Below, one piece after another: positions 54,221-63,477 of a DNA stretch of 64,000 nucleotides. The position numbers and the translations under genes are program-made. Source of the DNA: Rheinheimera sp. 4Y26. GTDB lineage: Bacteria > Pseudomonadota > Gammaproteobacteria > Enterobacterales > Alteromonadaceae. The stretch's first letter is position 1; the number at the start of each line of letters is the position of its first letter. The DNA lies in contig NZ_JAOBWS010000002.1 in NCBI RefSeq assembly GCF_025245835.1, positions 186,001 through 250,000 of the forward strand. Reading direction: 5' to 3'. Below the pieces are notes generated by a model that saw nothing but the letters and a program-made list of their open reading frames with translations, was not told the origin of the DNA and searched no databases.

Positions 54221-55834
54221 TTATCGTTGGAAGAGTTTGATTAATCTTTGGGTTGAAGCATCAAACTGGTGCTGCTGCTGACCGGATAAAACCTGATAAA
54301 TAGGTGTAGACAATTGTTTACCCAGCTCCACGCCCCATTGATCAAAAGAGTTAATGTCCCAAAGCACACCCTGCACAAACACTTTGTGCTCATAAAGCGC
54401 TATTAAAGCACCCAGGTAATAAGGTGATAACTCAGGCAACAACAAAGTGTTGCTTGGTTTATTGCCTGGTGATGCTTTATGGGGCGCCAGCCTCGCCGCA
54501 TCTTCGGCACTGCCACCTGCGGCCAGCACTTCGGCATGGGCCTCGGCTATGGTTTTGCCTTGCATCAGCGCCTGAGTCTGGGCAAAACAATGGGCAGCAA
54601 GTCGCTTGTGATGATCAGTTAAATCATGGGCGGGCTGAATGGGCAGAATAAAATCGGCCGGCACTGCCAATGCACTTTGGTGAAGCAGTTGATGGTAAGC
54701 ATGCTGCCCATTGGTACCGGCATCACCCCAAATCACTGGCGCTGTCGCAAGCGACAGGCTATTGCCGTTTGAATCCACGCCTTTGCCGTTACTTTCCATA
54801 TCCAGCTGCTGCACATAAGAAGGCAACAAGCGTAAATAATGGCTATAAGGCAACAATGCATGGCTTTGACAACCGTGAGCGTTAATGTACCAAACGCCTA
54901 ACAGCGCCAGAATCACCGGCATATTTTCAGCAAGTGGCGCCTCAACAAAATGTTGGTCCATGGCATAAGCGCCGGCCAGCAATTGCTGGAACTGAGTGAC
55001 ACCCAACATTAAACAGAGCGGAAAACCAATGGCTGACCACAATGAATAACGGCCGCCCACCCAGTCCCACATCGGCAGAATATGTTCAGGCACAATGCCA
55101 AATTCAGCAGCAGCTTTGATATTGGATGAGGTGGCCCAGAAGTGTCTGGCAATAGCGTTTTTATCGGCGCCGTTGTCGAGGAACCACTGACGGATTGCCA
55201 GCGCATTTTGTTTGGTTTCTTCGGTGCCAAAAGATTTGGAAGCAACAAACACCAGAGTGGTGGCCGGATCCAGACCTTTGACCACATCTGTCACCACAGC
55301 ACCGTCAATATTACCGGCAAAGTGAATTTGTACCGGGCTGACGTTGTACGGTGTTAAAGCTTCTACCGCCATCTGTGGGCCCAGCAATGAGCCACCAATG
55401 CCAATCCAGACAAGGTCGGTGATAGGCTCGCCGCTATAACCTAGATATTGTGCGTTATTCAGTTGCGTGACCAGCTGATGCATTTGGGCATGACAATCAG
55501 CAATTTCGCTGCTGATATCGGCGCCATCCAGCTGCAAGTCGACAGTTAAAGGTGCACGTAAGGCGGTATGCCAGACACTGCGCTGTTCGGTATTGTTAAT
55601 TTTGTCGCCGGCAAACATCTGCGCTTTTTTCTGCGCCAATGGGCTTTGTTCGGCCAGGGTTAACAGCCGCTGCCAAATCCCATCTGTGATCAGGTTTTTG
55701 GAATAATCCAGGTTGATACCACAGGCTTCTAAAGCAAAACGTTCAGCCCGTGCTGGATCTTTGGCAAATTCTGCACGCAAATCCAGCGGTTGCTTTGCAA
55801 GAGCGCGCAGTTCGCTCCAGACAGCAGACGACAT
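54221..55834 (-). CDS. pgi: Glucose-6-phosphate isomerase
   Basis: A 537-residue cytosolic enzyme interconverting glucose-6-phosphate and fructose-6-phosphate. Signature blocks are VWIGIGGSLLGPQM, FVASKSFGTEETKQN, WVGGRYSLWSAIG, GTNGQHAYHQLLH (catalytic Glu replaced by normal neighbourhood) and VLWDINSFDQWGVELGK. It lies 42 nt after tal, so tal-pgi is an operon, and shares the HexR-like site upstream of tal. Confidence 0.97.
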   Translation of the reverse strand: MSSAVWSELRALAKQPLDLRAEFAKDPARAERFALEACGINLDYSKNLITDGIWQRLLTLAEQSPLAQKKAQMFAGDKINNTEQRSVWHTALRAPLTVDLQLDGADISSEIADCHAQMHQLVTQLNNAQYLGYSGEPITDLVWIGIGGSLLGPQMAVEALTPYNVSPVQIHFAGNIDGAVVTDVVKGLDPATTLVFVASKSFGTEETKQNALAIRQWFLDNGADKNAIARHFWATSSNIKAAAEFGIVPEHILPMWDWVGGRYSLWSAIGFPLCLMLGVTQFQQLLAGAYAMDQHFVEAPLAENMPVILALLGVWYINAHGCQSHALLPYSHYLRLLPSYVQQLDMESNGKGVDSNGNSLSLATAPVIWGDAGTNGQHAYHQLLHQSALAVPADFILPIQPAHDLTDHHKRLAAHCFAQTQALMQGKTIAEAHAEVLAAGGSAEDAARLAPHKASPGNKPSNTLLLPELSPYYLGALIALYEHKVFVQGVLWDINSFDQWGVELGKQLSTPIYQVLSGQQQHQFDASTQRLIKLFQR

Positions 55835-55876
55835 AAAAACTCCTGTTAATGAAGATGGCCTATGGCCGCGCTGCTG

Positions 55877-56830
55877 TTATTGCAGTGCGGCGCTAATCAC
55901 TTGTTCCAGTTTGCGCTGGTCGATGGCAAATTTACGAATACCTTCGGCCAGTTTTTCGGTGGCCATGGCATCTTCGTTCAGTGCCCAGCGGAATTCGCTT
56001 TCAGTTAAAGCAGCAGGCGCTTTGTGAGTTGCACCTGTGTCACGTAAATGCACCGTCAGCTCGCCTGTTTGTTTGCTCAGTTCATCCAACAGCGCAGGGG
56101 CAATGGTTAAACGGTCACAACCGGCCAGCGCCAGCACTTCACCTGTGTTGCGGAAGCTCGCTCCCATCACAATGGTTTGATGGCCATGCTGTTTAAAATA
56201 ACGGTAAATTTCCCGCACTGAAATCACGCCCGGATCTGTTTCAGCATCGTAGCTTTGGCCGGTATTGGCTTTGTACCAGTCCAGAATACGGCCAACAAAA
56301 GGAGAAATCAGGAACACACCGGCTTCGGCACAGGCGCGGGCCTGACACATATGGAATAACAGCGTCAGGTTACATTGAATACCTTGCTGCTCCAGCACTC
56401 GGGCGGCCTGAATCCCTTCCCAGGTGGAAGCAATTTTGATCAGGATTTTGTCGGTAGCCACACCGTTTTCCTGATAAAGCGCAACCAGTTGTTTGGCTTT
56501 GGCAATAGTGGCCTGGGTATCAAAACTTAACCGGGCATCCACTTCGGTAGAAATGCGGCCCGGCACCAGTTTGCTGATGGCAGTACCCACATCCACGGCA
56601 AATTTATCAGACGCCAGGCTTAACTGCGCTGCGCCGTCGCTGGTTTTGCTTTTGGCATAAGCGGCAGCAGCGGCCAATAATGGCTTGGCAAAATCCAGCT
56701 GACTGGCGTTTAACAATAACGATGGGTTGGTGGTGGCATCCACAGGGCGGAATTGTTCGATGGCTGTAATGTCACCGCTGTCGACCACGACAGTAGTCAC
56801 AGCTTTTAATTGCTCTAATAAAGTGCTCAT
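55877..56830 (-). CDS. tal: Transaldolase B
   Basis: A 317-residue enzyme of the non-oxidative pentose phosphate pathway. Seen are the start [17 protein letters not shown], the DATTNPSLL motif, the Schiff-base lysine in [34 protein letters not shown] and [12 protein letters not shown]. It starts the tal-pgi unit and is read from a promoter in the 622-bp upstream gap. Confidence 0.97.
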   Translation of the reverse strand: MSTLLEQLKAVTTVVVDSGDITAIEQFRPVDATTNPSLLLNASQLDFAKPLLAAAAAYAKSKTSDGAAQLSLASDKFAVDVGTAISKLVPGRISTEVDARLSFDTQATIAKAKQLVALYQENGVATDKILIKIASTWEGIQAARVLEQQGIQCNLTLLFHMCQARACAEAGVFLISPFVGRILDWYKANTGQSYDAETDPGVISVREIYRYFKQHGHQTIVMGASFRNTGEVLALAGCDRLTIAPALLDELSKQTGELTVHLRDTGATHKAPAALTESEFRWALNEDAMATEKLAEGIRKFAIDQRKLEQVISAALQ

Positions 56831-56890
56831 ATTGTTTTATTACCGTTATTTGGTCAGCTTTTTGCTGAAATTAAAACTGATTCTAAATAT

Positions 56891-56907
56891 TTGTAGGAAA
56901 ATTACAA
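56891..56907. promoter_or_regulatory. HexR-like operator upstream of tal
   Basis: TTGTAGGAAAATTACAA (56891-56907) matches the 17-bp HexR palindrome that I recall, TTGTAAT-WWW-ATTACAA, with two differences. HexR (RpiR family) senses KDPG and controls central carbon genes in Shewanella and Vibrio. It lies 61 nt before the tal start. The rest of the gap to yaaA (to 57390) shows nothing else I recognise. Confidence 0.5.
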
Positions 56908-57390
56908 CATAATTACCCGTTGTTCCGGGTCATACTTTGGTATGAACTGCCTGGTTAGTACAAGGCGGCTTGCCGCATAAGTGGCGGCACTGCCGTCATT
57001 ATAGCTGTCTGGTTTTGTGGCAAAGGGCAAAGTTGCCGGTCTTGCCAGACATCAGCTGATGCTGTGCCAACCCTCAATAGCTTCTTTGCTGCCCATTCAG
57101 TTTGATGCAGCAGCTTTAGAAAAATTGATTTTAAATTATCTTGTTATTGTGTCGCGCAGATGAAAATTTAAGCTTTCAGCTGACGCTTGATACGGGATGC
57201 AACAGTCCAACAGCAAAAATAATGCTGATTGTGCTGATAGGGTGGACAGGGCAACACGACTGCTGATTTTGCCAGTTCAGCGCCATGGCGCAAAGTGGCA
57301 ATAGGCGGAATTTCGCCTGAAATCAGCGCTTTTATTTTGCGCCTGATGTTTTTGCCGGTTTTTTCGCCAGGACCGCAGGTTTTTGTAACT

Positions 57391-57418
57391 TTGCCACTGT
57401 GCAGGCTTTTGTTATAGT
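57391..57418 (+). promoter_or_regulatory. yaaA promoter
   Basis: TTGCCA (57391-57396), a 16-nt spacer and TATAGT (57413-57418), each one base from consensus, 35 nt before the yaaA start. Confidence 0.65.
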
Positions 57419-57452
57419 CGCGCCCCATTGTAGTTTTGTTGAGACAAACCCG

Positions 57453-58232
57453 ATGTTAATGGTTGTATCTCCTGCCAAAGATTTAGATTACCAGACACCG
57501 GCGCCGGATTTTGCCTGCAGCCAGCCGGAATTATTAAACCACAGCGCGGAGCTGATAGAGATTTGCCGCACCCTGACACCGCTGCAGCTGTCTGAGCTGA
57601 TGCATATCAGTGACAAACTGGCCGGTTTAAATGCCGCCCGTTTTAGCCAGTGGCAATTGCCTTTTACCGCCGACAACGCCAAAGCAGCGTTGTTTGCCTT
57701 TAACGGTGATGTGTATCAGGGGCTGGATGCCGGCAGTTTAACCGCCGGTGATGTGCAGTATGCGCAGCAGCATTTACGCATTTTAAGCGGGCTTTATGGT
57801 GTATTAAAACCGCTGGATCTGATGCAGCCGTACCGGCTGGAAATGGGCACTTCCCTGGCCAATGGCCGTGGTGCCAATTTGTATCAGTTCTGGGGCAATG
57901 TCGTTACAGAGCAGCTGAATCAGCAGCTGGAAACTTTAAATTCACCAGTGCTTTTGGATTTAGCGTCGCAGGAATATTTTAAAGTAGTCAAACCCAAACT
58001 GTTGGCGCGCCCTGTGCTTAGTGTGCAGTTTAAAGATTTTAAAAACGGTGATTATAAAATTATCAGTTTTTTTGCGAAAAAAGCGCGCGGTTTAATGGCA
58101 CGTTATGTCATTCAACAGCGGGTGCAGGAGGTGGAGGCGCTCAAAGACTTTAACCTGGGTGGTTATCAGTTTAGCAGTGCCGACTCCAGTCCCACGCAAC
58201 TGGTGTTTTTGCGAAAAGACGCAGCGGCTTAA
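57453..58232 (+). CDS. yaaA: Peroxide stress protein YaaA
   Basis: A 259-residue DUF328 protein. It matches E. coli YaaA along its length ([67 protein letters not shown]). YaaA lowers intracellular free iron and protects DNA from peroxide. I use ATG 57453. A frame from 57399 adds residues without sense. No neighbour is clearly co-transcribed. Confidence 0.96.
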   Translation: MLMVVSPAKDLDYQTPAPDFACSQPELLNHSAELIEICRTLTPLQLSELMHISDKLAGLNAARFSQWQLPFTADNAKAALFAFNGDVYQGLDAGSLTAGDVQYAQQHLRILSGLYGVLKPLDLMQPYRLEMGTSLANGRGANLYQFWGNVVTEQLNQQLETLNSPVLLDLASQEYFKVVKPKLLARPVLSVQFKDFKNGDYKIISFFAKKARGLMARYVIQQRVQEVEALKDFNLGGYQFSSADSSPTQLVFLRKDAAA

Positions 58233-58278
58233 CACTCAGCCGCTCAACCCCAGGCCGCTCAACCCTGATGTTAAAAAG

Positions 58279-58310
58279 CTGAACAGCAGTGTGTTAGAAC
58301 GGCTGTTCAG
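58279..58310 (+). terminator. Possible yaaA terminator and short repeat
   Basis: CTGAACAGC / GCTGTTCAG (58279-58287 and 58302-58310), 9 bp, with a weak T tail. Just before it CCGCTCAACCC is present twice, 14 bp apart (about 58241-58265). Confidence 0.35.
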
Positions 58311-58446
58311 TTTGTGCTGTTGTGCCTGTGCAGAACAGTGTCAGCCCTGAGTACGCTGATGGCAGCCGCCCTTCACAGTTCACATTGAATATTTGCCCCT
58401 ATTGCCATGTCGCCAAAAATAGCGGCTGCGTTTTATCACGCAGTTT

Positions 58447-58455
58447 TGCTAAAAT
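58447..58455 (+). promoter_or_regulatory. Extended -10 candidate for gsk
   Basis: TG-C-TAAAAT, the same extended -10 as in front of nqrA, 30 nt before the gsk start. No good -35. Confidence 0.45.
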
Positions 58456-58484
58456 ACTGGCCTGACCTTTATTTGGATTGAACG

Positions 58485-59783
58485 ATGAAATTTCCCGGCC
58501 GCCGTAAACTGAAGCATTATTTCCCGGTCTCCCAGCCAAAATTACAATTACCAAGTTTTGAAGTGCGGCCTGAGCTGGACACTTATGTGGTGGGTTTAGA
58601 TCAAACCATCGTGGACGTGATTGCCAATGTGTCAGACGAATTCTTAGAAAAATATAATATTGGCAAGGGTTTATCTAACCTGGTTGAACATGGTAAAGCC
58701 GATCTGATTTATCAGGAATTGGTACAGAATGGCGCTATTTCCGACCATTTTGCCGGTGGCACCATTGGCAATACCATTCACAACTACTCAGTGCTGGCGG
58801 ACGATAAATCTGTGCTCCTGGGCGTGATGTCGGCCAATATTCAGCTGGGTAGCCCTGCTTATCATTATTTATGTCATACCAGCTCCAAAGTAGACATGAA
58901 CCATTTGCAGGGCGTTCATGGCGACATTGGCCGCGGTATCACCATGATCACCCCGGATGGCGAACGTACCTTTGTGATTGACCCGGGTGAAATGGACGCT
59001 TTAACCCCGGCTTATATTCCAAAAGACATTATTGCCGGTGCCGCTGCTGTGGTCGTCAGTGCTTATCCGCTGCGTGCTTCAGGTCAACCGATTCAGCAAG
59101 CGATGTTACGTTTATTACAGGATGCCAAAGAGCACAATGTGCCTGTGGTGATGAGCCTGGGTACCAAACATTTAGTGGAAGAACACCGTGAGCTTATTCT
59201 GGCGACAGTGCGGGATTATGTTGATGTGCTGGCGATGAACGAGCTGGAAGCCGAAGCCTTAACCGGTTTTGCCGACCCATTACAGGCGGCAGAAGCGGCG
59301 CTGGAGCTGACCGATATGGTGCTGATCACCGCCGGCCCTGAAGGTTTGTATTTGTGTGGTTACACCGACGAAGCCGGCAAACGCGAAACCACCAATCCGA
59401 TTAAATCCGGCACCATTGCCGACTATAACCAGTTTGAATTTAGTCGTCCGGTGCAAAAACAGCACTGCAAACAGCCGGTCAAAGTCTATTCGCATATCGA
59501 CCCCTATTTAGGCGGGCCTGAGCGGATTAAAAACACCAATGGTGCCGGGGATGGTGCTTTAGCTGCTATTTTGCATGATATTGCTGCCAATCATTACCAC
59601 CGCCACGCGCTGCCGCTGTCGAGCAAACACGAACTGCCTTATCTGGCGTATTCGTCTTTTGCCCAGATCTGTAAATATGCCAACAGGGTGAGTTACGCCA
59701 TTCTGGTACAAAACGCACCGCGGTTATCCCGTGGTTTACCGGAAAAAGAAGACAGTCTGGAAGAAGCCTACTGGGAACGTTGA
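58485..59783 (+). CDS. gsk: Inosine-guanosine kinase
   Basis: A 432-residue PfkB/ribokinase-family kinase for purine salvage (E. coli Gsk 434). Start MKFPGRRKLKHYFPV, the substrate block GGTIGNTIHNYSVLADD, and the catalytic motif NTNGAGDGALAAILHD with the base Asp are seen. Single gene with terminator. Confidence 0.96.
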   Translation: MKFPGRRKLKHYFPVSQPKLQLPSFEVRPELDTYVVGLDQTIVDVIANVSDEFLEKYNIGKGLSNLVEHGKADLIYQELVQNGAISDHFAGGTIGNTIHNYSVLADDKSVLLGVMSANIQLGSPAYHYLCHTSSKVDMNHLQGVHGDIGRGITMITPDGERTFVIDPGEMDALTPAYIPKDIIAGAAAVVVSAYPLRASGQPIQQAMLRLLQDAKEHNVPVVMSLGTKHLVEEHRELILATVRDYVDVLAMNELEAEALTGFADPLQAAEAALELTDMVLITAGPEGLYLCGYTDEAGKRETTNPIKSGTIADYNQFEFSRPVQKQHCKQPVKVYSHIDPYLGGPERIKNTNGAGDGALAAILHDIAANHYHRHALPLSSKHELPYLAYSSFAQICKYANRVSYAILVQNAPRLSRGLPEKEDSLEEAYWER

Positions 59784-59817
59784 TTTTAATAAAAATCAAT
59801 ATCTTATATAGCAAATC

Positions 59818-59843
59818 AAAAAGCCGCCTCCAGGCGGCTTTTT
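59818..59843 (+). terminator. gsk terminator
   Basis: A 12-bp stem AAAAAGCCGCCT / AGGCGGCTTTTT with a 2-nt loop. Confidence 0.92.
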
Positions 59844-59943
59844 GTTTAAACGTCAGATTTTGCTGCTTTGGCGCATTCGTTTGTCAAGCTTGGGTCAGCT
59901 CTTTATAGTGAGCGGCAATTTTTGCGCTCGAACTGGATTTGTG

Positions 59944-62211
59944 ATGAGGCTTTTTGGATTAAAAACATTAGGGTTGTTGCTTTGTGCCGGCAGTCTGCAG
60001 CTGCAGGCGGCTGAAATTGCCATACCCAGAGTGAACAGCGCTGTTGTGGTGGATGGTGAACTCAACGAAGCGGTTTGGCAACAAGCCAGAGCGGTTGAGC
60101 TGAAGTACAATACCTGGCCGGCCGAAAACACGCCTGCGCCGGTCAGTACTACAGCTTATGTGATGGAAGACGGCGAATTTTTTTATGTCAGTTTTGTGGC
60201 ACAGGACCCGGATCCAAGCAAGATCCGCGCTTTTTACCGTGACCGTGACAAAATCTGGGATGACGACAACGTCGGTATCAAAATAGACACCTATAACGAT
60301 AGCAAACTGGCGTATCAGTTTTTTATCAACCCTTTTGGTGTACAAGCCGACGCCATAGAAAATGAAATTATCAAAATGGAAAGTGATGCCTGGGACGGCA
60401 TCTGGCAAAGTGCCGGCAAAATCACTCAAAGCGGTTATCAGGTGGAAGTGGCTATTCCGCTTCGGATGTTAAATTTTAACGACCGGCTGGCGCAGCAACA
60501 GTGGAAACTTGAGCTGCTGCGCTTTTATCCACGGGATGTGCGTAACCGCATCTCCAGTAATAAAATTGAGCGCAATAACCCTTGCTGGATTTGCCAGATG
60601 TCGGATGCCACTGGTTTTGCCGGCGCCAAACAAGGCCACCATTTTACCCTGGTGCCGGCTTTGGTGATGGGCTCCAGCCAGCAGCGTGAAGTGACAGCTG
60701 CCGGCAATACCGACTGGCAAAGTGATACCAATGTGGAGCCGAGCCTGGATGTAAAATGGGGCATTACCCCGGATATCAGCTTCAACGCCACCTTAAACCC
60801 GGACTTTTCCCAGGTAGAAGCAGACGAAGCCCAGGTGTCGGTGAATGATACTTTTGCGCTGTTTTTTGCCGAAAAACGCGCATTTTTCCTCGATAATGCC
60901 GACTATTTTTCCTCGCCGATGGATCTGGTGTACACCCGCAATGTGTCATCACCTGATGCCGGCGTAAAACTGACCGGCCGCCACGACCAGCAATCTTTTG
61001 CCTTTTTTGCCGCCAACGATAAAAGCACCACTTTTATTGTGCCTGGCAACATCAGCTCGGACATTGCCAGTCTGGATGAAAAAAGCGAAAACGCCGTGCT
61101 GCGTTACCGCTTTGATTTGAATCCAAAGCTGTCGCTTGGCTGGATCAGCACCTTGCGCCAGAGTGAGGATTATCACAACTTTGTGCATGGTCTGGACGTC
61201 AAATACCAGTTCAGCGCGCAGGACAAAGTGATAGCGCAGCTGCTGCGCAGCAACAGCGAATATCCATCTGAGCTGGCGGCTTTACTCAGTGACGAAGCCG
61301 CGCTTCGGGTAAAAGATCAGGCCTTTAGTGACATGGCCAAATATCTGGCTTACGAACATGAAAACCGCAACTGGAGCTGGTACAGCCGTTATCAGGGGTT
61401 GGATGCCGATTTTCGCGCCGACATGGGTTATATGCCACAAACCGACAGCCACAAAATGGTGCATGGTGGCACATATCAGTGGTTCTCTGACTCGCCCTGG
61501 TGGAACAGATTTCAGATCTGGGGTGATTGGGATATCACCCACAATGATGATGGCGACTTGCTGGAAAAAGAAACCGAAATTGAATTTCAGCTGTGGGGCG
61601 CGCAGCAGGCTTATGGTTTTATTGGCCTGACCGGTCGTGACAGAGTCGGCAGCCGGCTTGATGGCAGCACCTTAAAGGTGGATGCCAACAGTGAACTTTT
61701 TGCCGAGCGTTTGTTTTCAGCTGGCGCTGAAGTGCAGCCCTGGTCCGGGGTATTTTTAGCGCTGGAAGCCGAAACCGGCGATAAGCTGGATTTTCGCAAT
61801 AACAGGTTAGGTGATGGTCTGGAGCTGGCGCCCGAACTACGCTGGAACGTAGACGCGCATATGCAGGTACAGGCACGCCATACCTACCGCACTCTGGATG
61901 CGATGGGCGCGGAAGTTTTTACTGCCAATCTGACCGATTTGCGCCTGAGTTATCAGTTTTCAGTGCGCAGTTTTGTCCGGCTGGCGCTGATTTATTCGGA
62001 TATCAGCAGAAACCCGGCCAATAATACCGGCCTGGTACAGGCCAGAGAAAAAACACTGGGTTCGCAGCTGCTGTATTCCTATAAGTTAAATCCACAAACG
62101 CTGTTTTTTGCCGGTTACAGCGACAATGCCTTTAGTGATGATGAGGTGGAAAGTTTAACCCGCGATCAGCGTTCGGTATTTTTAAAATTCAGCTACGCCT
62201 GGATGTTATAA
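59944..62211 (+). CDS. CBM9-like/DUF5916 exported protein
   Basis: A 755-residue protein with a signal peptide (LGLLLCAGSLQLQAA). Residues about 25-220 resemble a carbohydrate-binding family 9 domain (VDGELNEAVWQQA, FFYVSFVAQDPDP, DDNVGIKIDTYND). The remaining part is the DUF5916 region, rich in alternating beta strands and ending in an aromatic residue-containing tail (FLKFSYAWML), as expected for an outer-membrane barrel. Such proteins are widespread in Bacteroidota and marine gammaproteobacteria; the ligand is unknown. A GTG directly before the ATG could also be used. Convergent with the kinase after it. Confidence 0.78.
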   Translation: MRLFGLKTLGLLLCAGSLQLQAAEIAIPRVNSAVVVDGELNEAVWQQARAVELKYNTWPAENTPAPVSTTAYVMEDGEFFYVSFVAQDPDPSKIRAFYRDRDKIWDDDNVGIKIDTYNDSKLAYQFFINPFGVQADAIENEIIKMESDAWDGIWQSAGKITQSGYQVEVAIPLRMLNFNDRLAQQQWKLELLRFYPRDVRNRISSNKIERNNPCWICQMSDATGFAGAKQGHHFTLVPALVMGSSQQREVTAAGNTDWQSDTNVEPSLDVKWGITPDISFNATLNPDFSQVEADEAQVSVNDTFALFFAEKRAFFLDNADYFSSPMDLVYTRNVSSPDAGVKLTGRHDQQSFAFFAANDKSTTFIVPGNISSDIASLDEKSENAVLRYRFDLNPKLSLGWISTLRQSEDYHNFVHGLDVKYQFSAQDKVIAQLLRSNSEYPSELAALLSDEAALRVKDQAFSDMAKYLAYEHENRNWSWYSRYQGLDADFRADMGYMPQTDSHKMVHGGTYQWFSDSPWWNRFQIWGDWDITHNDDGDLLEKETEIEFQLWGAQQAYGFIGLTGRDRVGSRLDGSTLKVDANSELFAERLFSAGAEVQPWSGVFLALEAETGDKLDFRNNRLGDGLELAPELRWNVDAHMQVQARHTYRTLDAMGAEVFTANLTDLRLSYQFSVRSFVRLALIYSDISRNPANNTGLVQAREKTLGSQLLYSYKLNPQTLFFAGYSDNAFSDDEVESLTRDQRSVFLKFSYAWML

Positions 62212-62226
62212 ATCAGGCGCTTGCAG

Positions 62227-63477
62227 CTACAGCGGCAGATACAAGGCCGCTGTAGCACCCTGGCCGGCCTGCTGAGTCAGCTCAAAACGACCCCGGTGTT
62301 TTTCTGCCACCCTTTGTACTATCGACAAACCCAAACCATGGTGTTCTATCAGATCGGGTTGCTGTTCCTGCAGTGCTGTCAGCGCCGCAGGCTGATGTTG
62401 AGCGCCCTTACCGTCATCGGTGACTTGCAGCAGCAGTTGCCGCCCTGTGTTGTTGTTGATGATTTCTGCACTGACCCAGACCCGGCTTTGGGCAAAACGC
62501 AGTGCATTGGCAACTAAATTATTCAGCGCTCTGCTCAGTAACTGTTGATCTGCGCTGATGGACAGCCCGGCATCGGCTTTAAGCTCAATGCAGAGGCTGC
62601 TGTGCTCCTGGTAAGGCTGCAGTAGCTGCTGCAGATAAGGTTGTACACTGAACTGACTTAACGACAATTCGTTGTCGTGATAACCACTTTGTGCCAGTCG
62701 CAGATATTCATAAACGTTTGATTCTATCTCTTTGACATTGTTATTAATTTGCTCGCGAAACTGCTCAATTTTGTCGGCCTGTAATAAGTGGCTGATAAAT
62801 TTCAGCCGCGCCAGCGGGGTTTTAATATCATGACAGACGGTTTCAGCCATTTCGGCCTGAAACTTATTCAGCTGTTCAATTCTGTTGGTCATATTACGCA
62901 GCGATTGTGCCAGGGGCGCCAGGTAGGAGCTTCTGGACAACACAAAATCCGGAAATTTCCCAAAACGGATATCGGCCAGTGCACTTTGATGCAGCACTTC
63001 AACATCACGGAATAAGTTGCGGCTGATGCGAAACAGCAGCAATAACAACAAAAAATAAAACAGATAAGCGGCATCCAACCCGGCTGGTGTTGCCACAGGC
63101 CAGTTCAGCTGATTCAGACACAACAGCTCGCCGCTTTCTCCTACACTGCACAACATCTGGGCACCACTGCTGTCGGTCAGCGGAATAATGCTGCCGGTGC
63201 CCGGGCTCACCACTCCTTGCCAGAAGCCTGGCGGATACACCAGAAACAGCGAATCGTCGCAGCTTTGTGCTTCGTCCACTGAACAGCTCAGTGCTTTGTC
63301 GTGCTGATGGAGTTTTTGCACTGCATCCAGTACCAACCCGGCATCTACCGAGGGGGCCTGTTGCTGTTGTTGCAACTGATACAGCTGATTCAGACTAAAA
63401 GCCAGCAATAACACTGTGCTGGCCAGCACCAGATAAAAACGCAGTAGCGGTGAGCTAAACAGCAGGGGAATTTTCAT
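62227..63477 (-). CDS. Sensor histidine kinase (RstB/QseC type)
   Basis: A 416-residue membrane kinase: helix 1 (about 10-30), a periplasmic part of about 120 residues, helix 2 (about 143-163), a HAMP-like region, the H-box VCHDIKTPLARLKFI and an ATPase domain (NNLVANALRFA, DDGKG, GLGLSIVQRVAEKH). It begins inside the end of the response regulator gene (23-nt overlap). I use ATG 63477 (MKIPLLF). Partner regulator: upstream gene. Confidence 0.9.
   Translation of the reverse strand: MKIPLLFSSPLLRFYLVLASTVLLLAFSLNQLYQLQQQQQAPSVDAGLVLDAVQKLHQHDKALSCSVDEAQSCDDSLFLVYPPGFWQGVVSPGTGSIIPLTDSSGAQMLCSVGESGELLCLNQLNWPVATPAGLDAAYLFYFLLLLLLFRISRNLFRDVEVLHQSALADIRFGKFPDFVLSRSSYLAPLAQSLRNMTNRIEQLNKFQAEMAETVCHDIKTPLARLKFISHLLQADKIEQFREQINNNVKEIESNVYEYLRLAQSGYHDNELSLSQFSVQPYLQQLLQPYQEHSSLCIELKADAGLSISADQQLLSRALNNLVANALRFAQSRVWVSAEIINNNTGRQLLLQVTDDGKGAQHQPAALTALQEQQPDLIEHHGLGLSIVQRVAEKHRGRFELTQQAGQGATAALYLPL

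Noticed and set aside
57168-57428. Minus-strand frame of 86 codons upstream of yaaA
   Set aside because: It runs through the yaaA promoter, has no recognised domain and ends in low-quality sequence.
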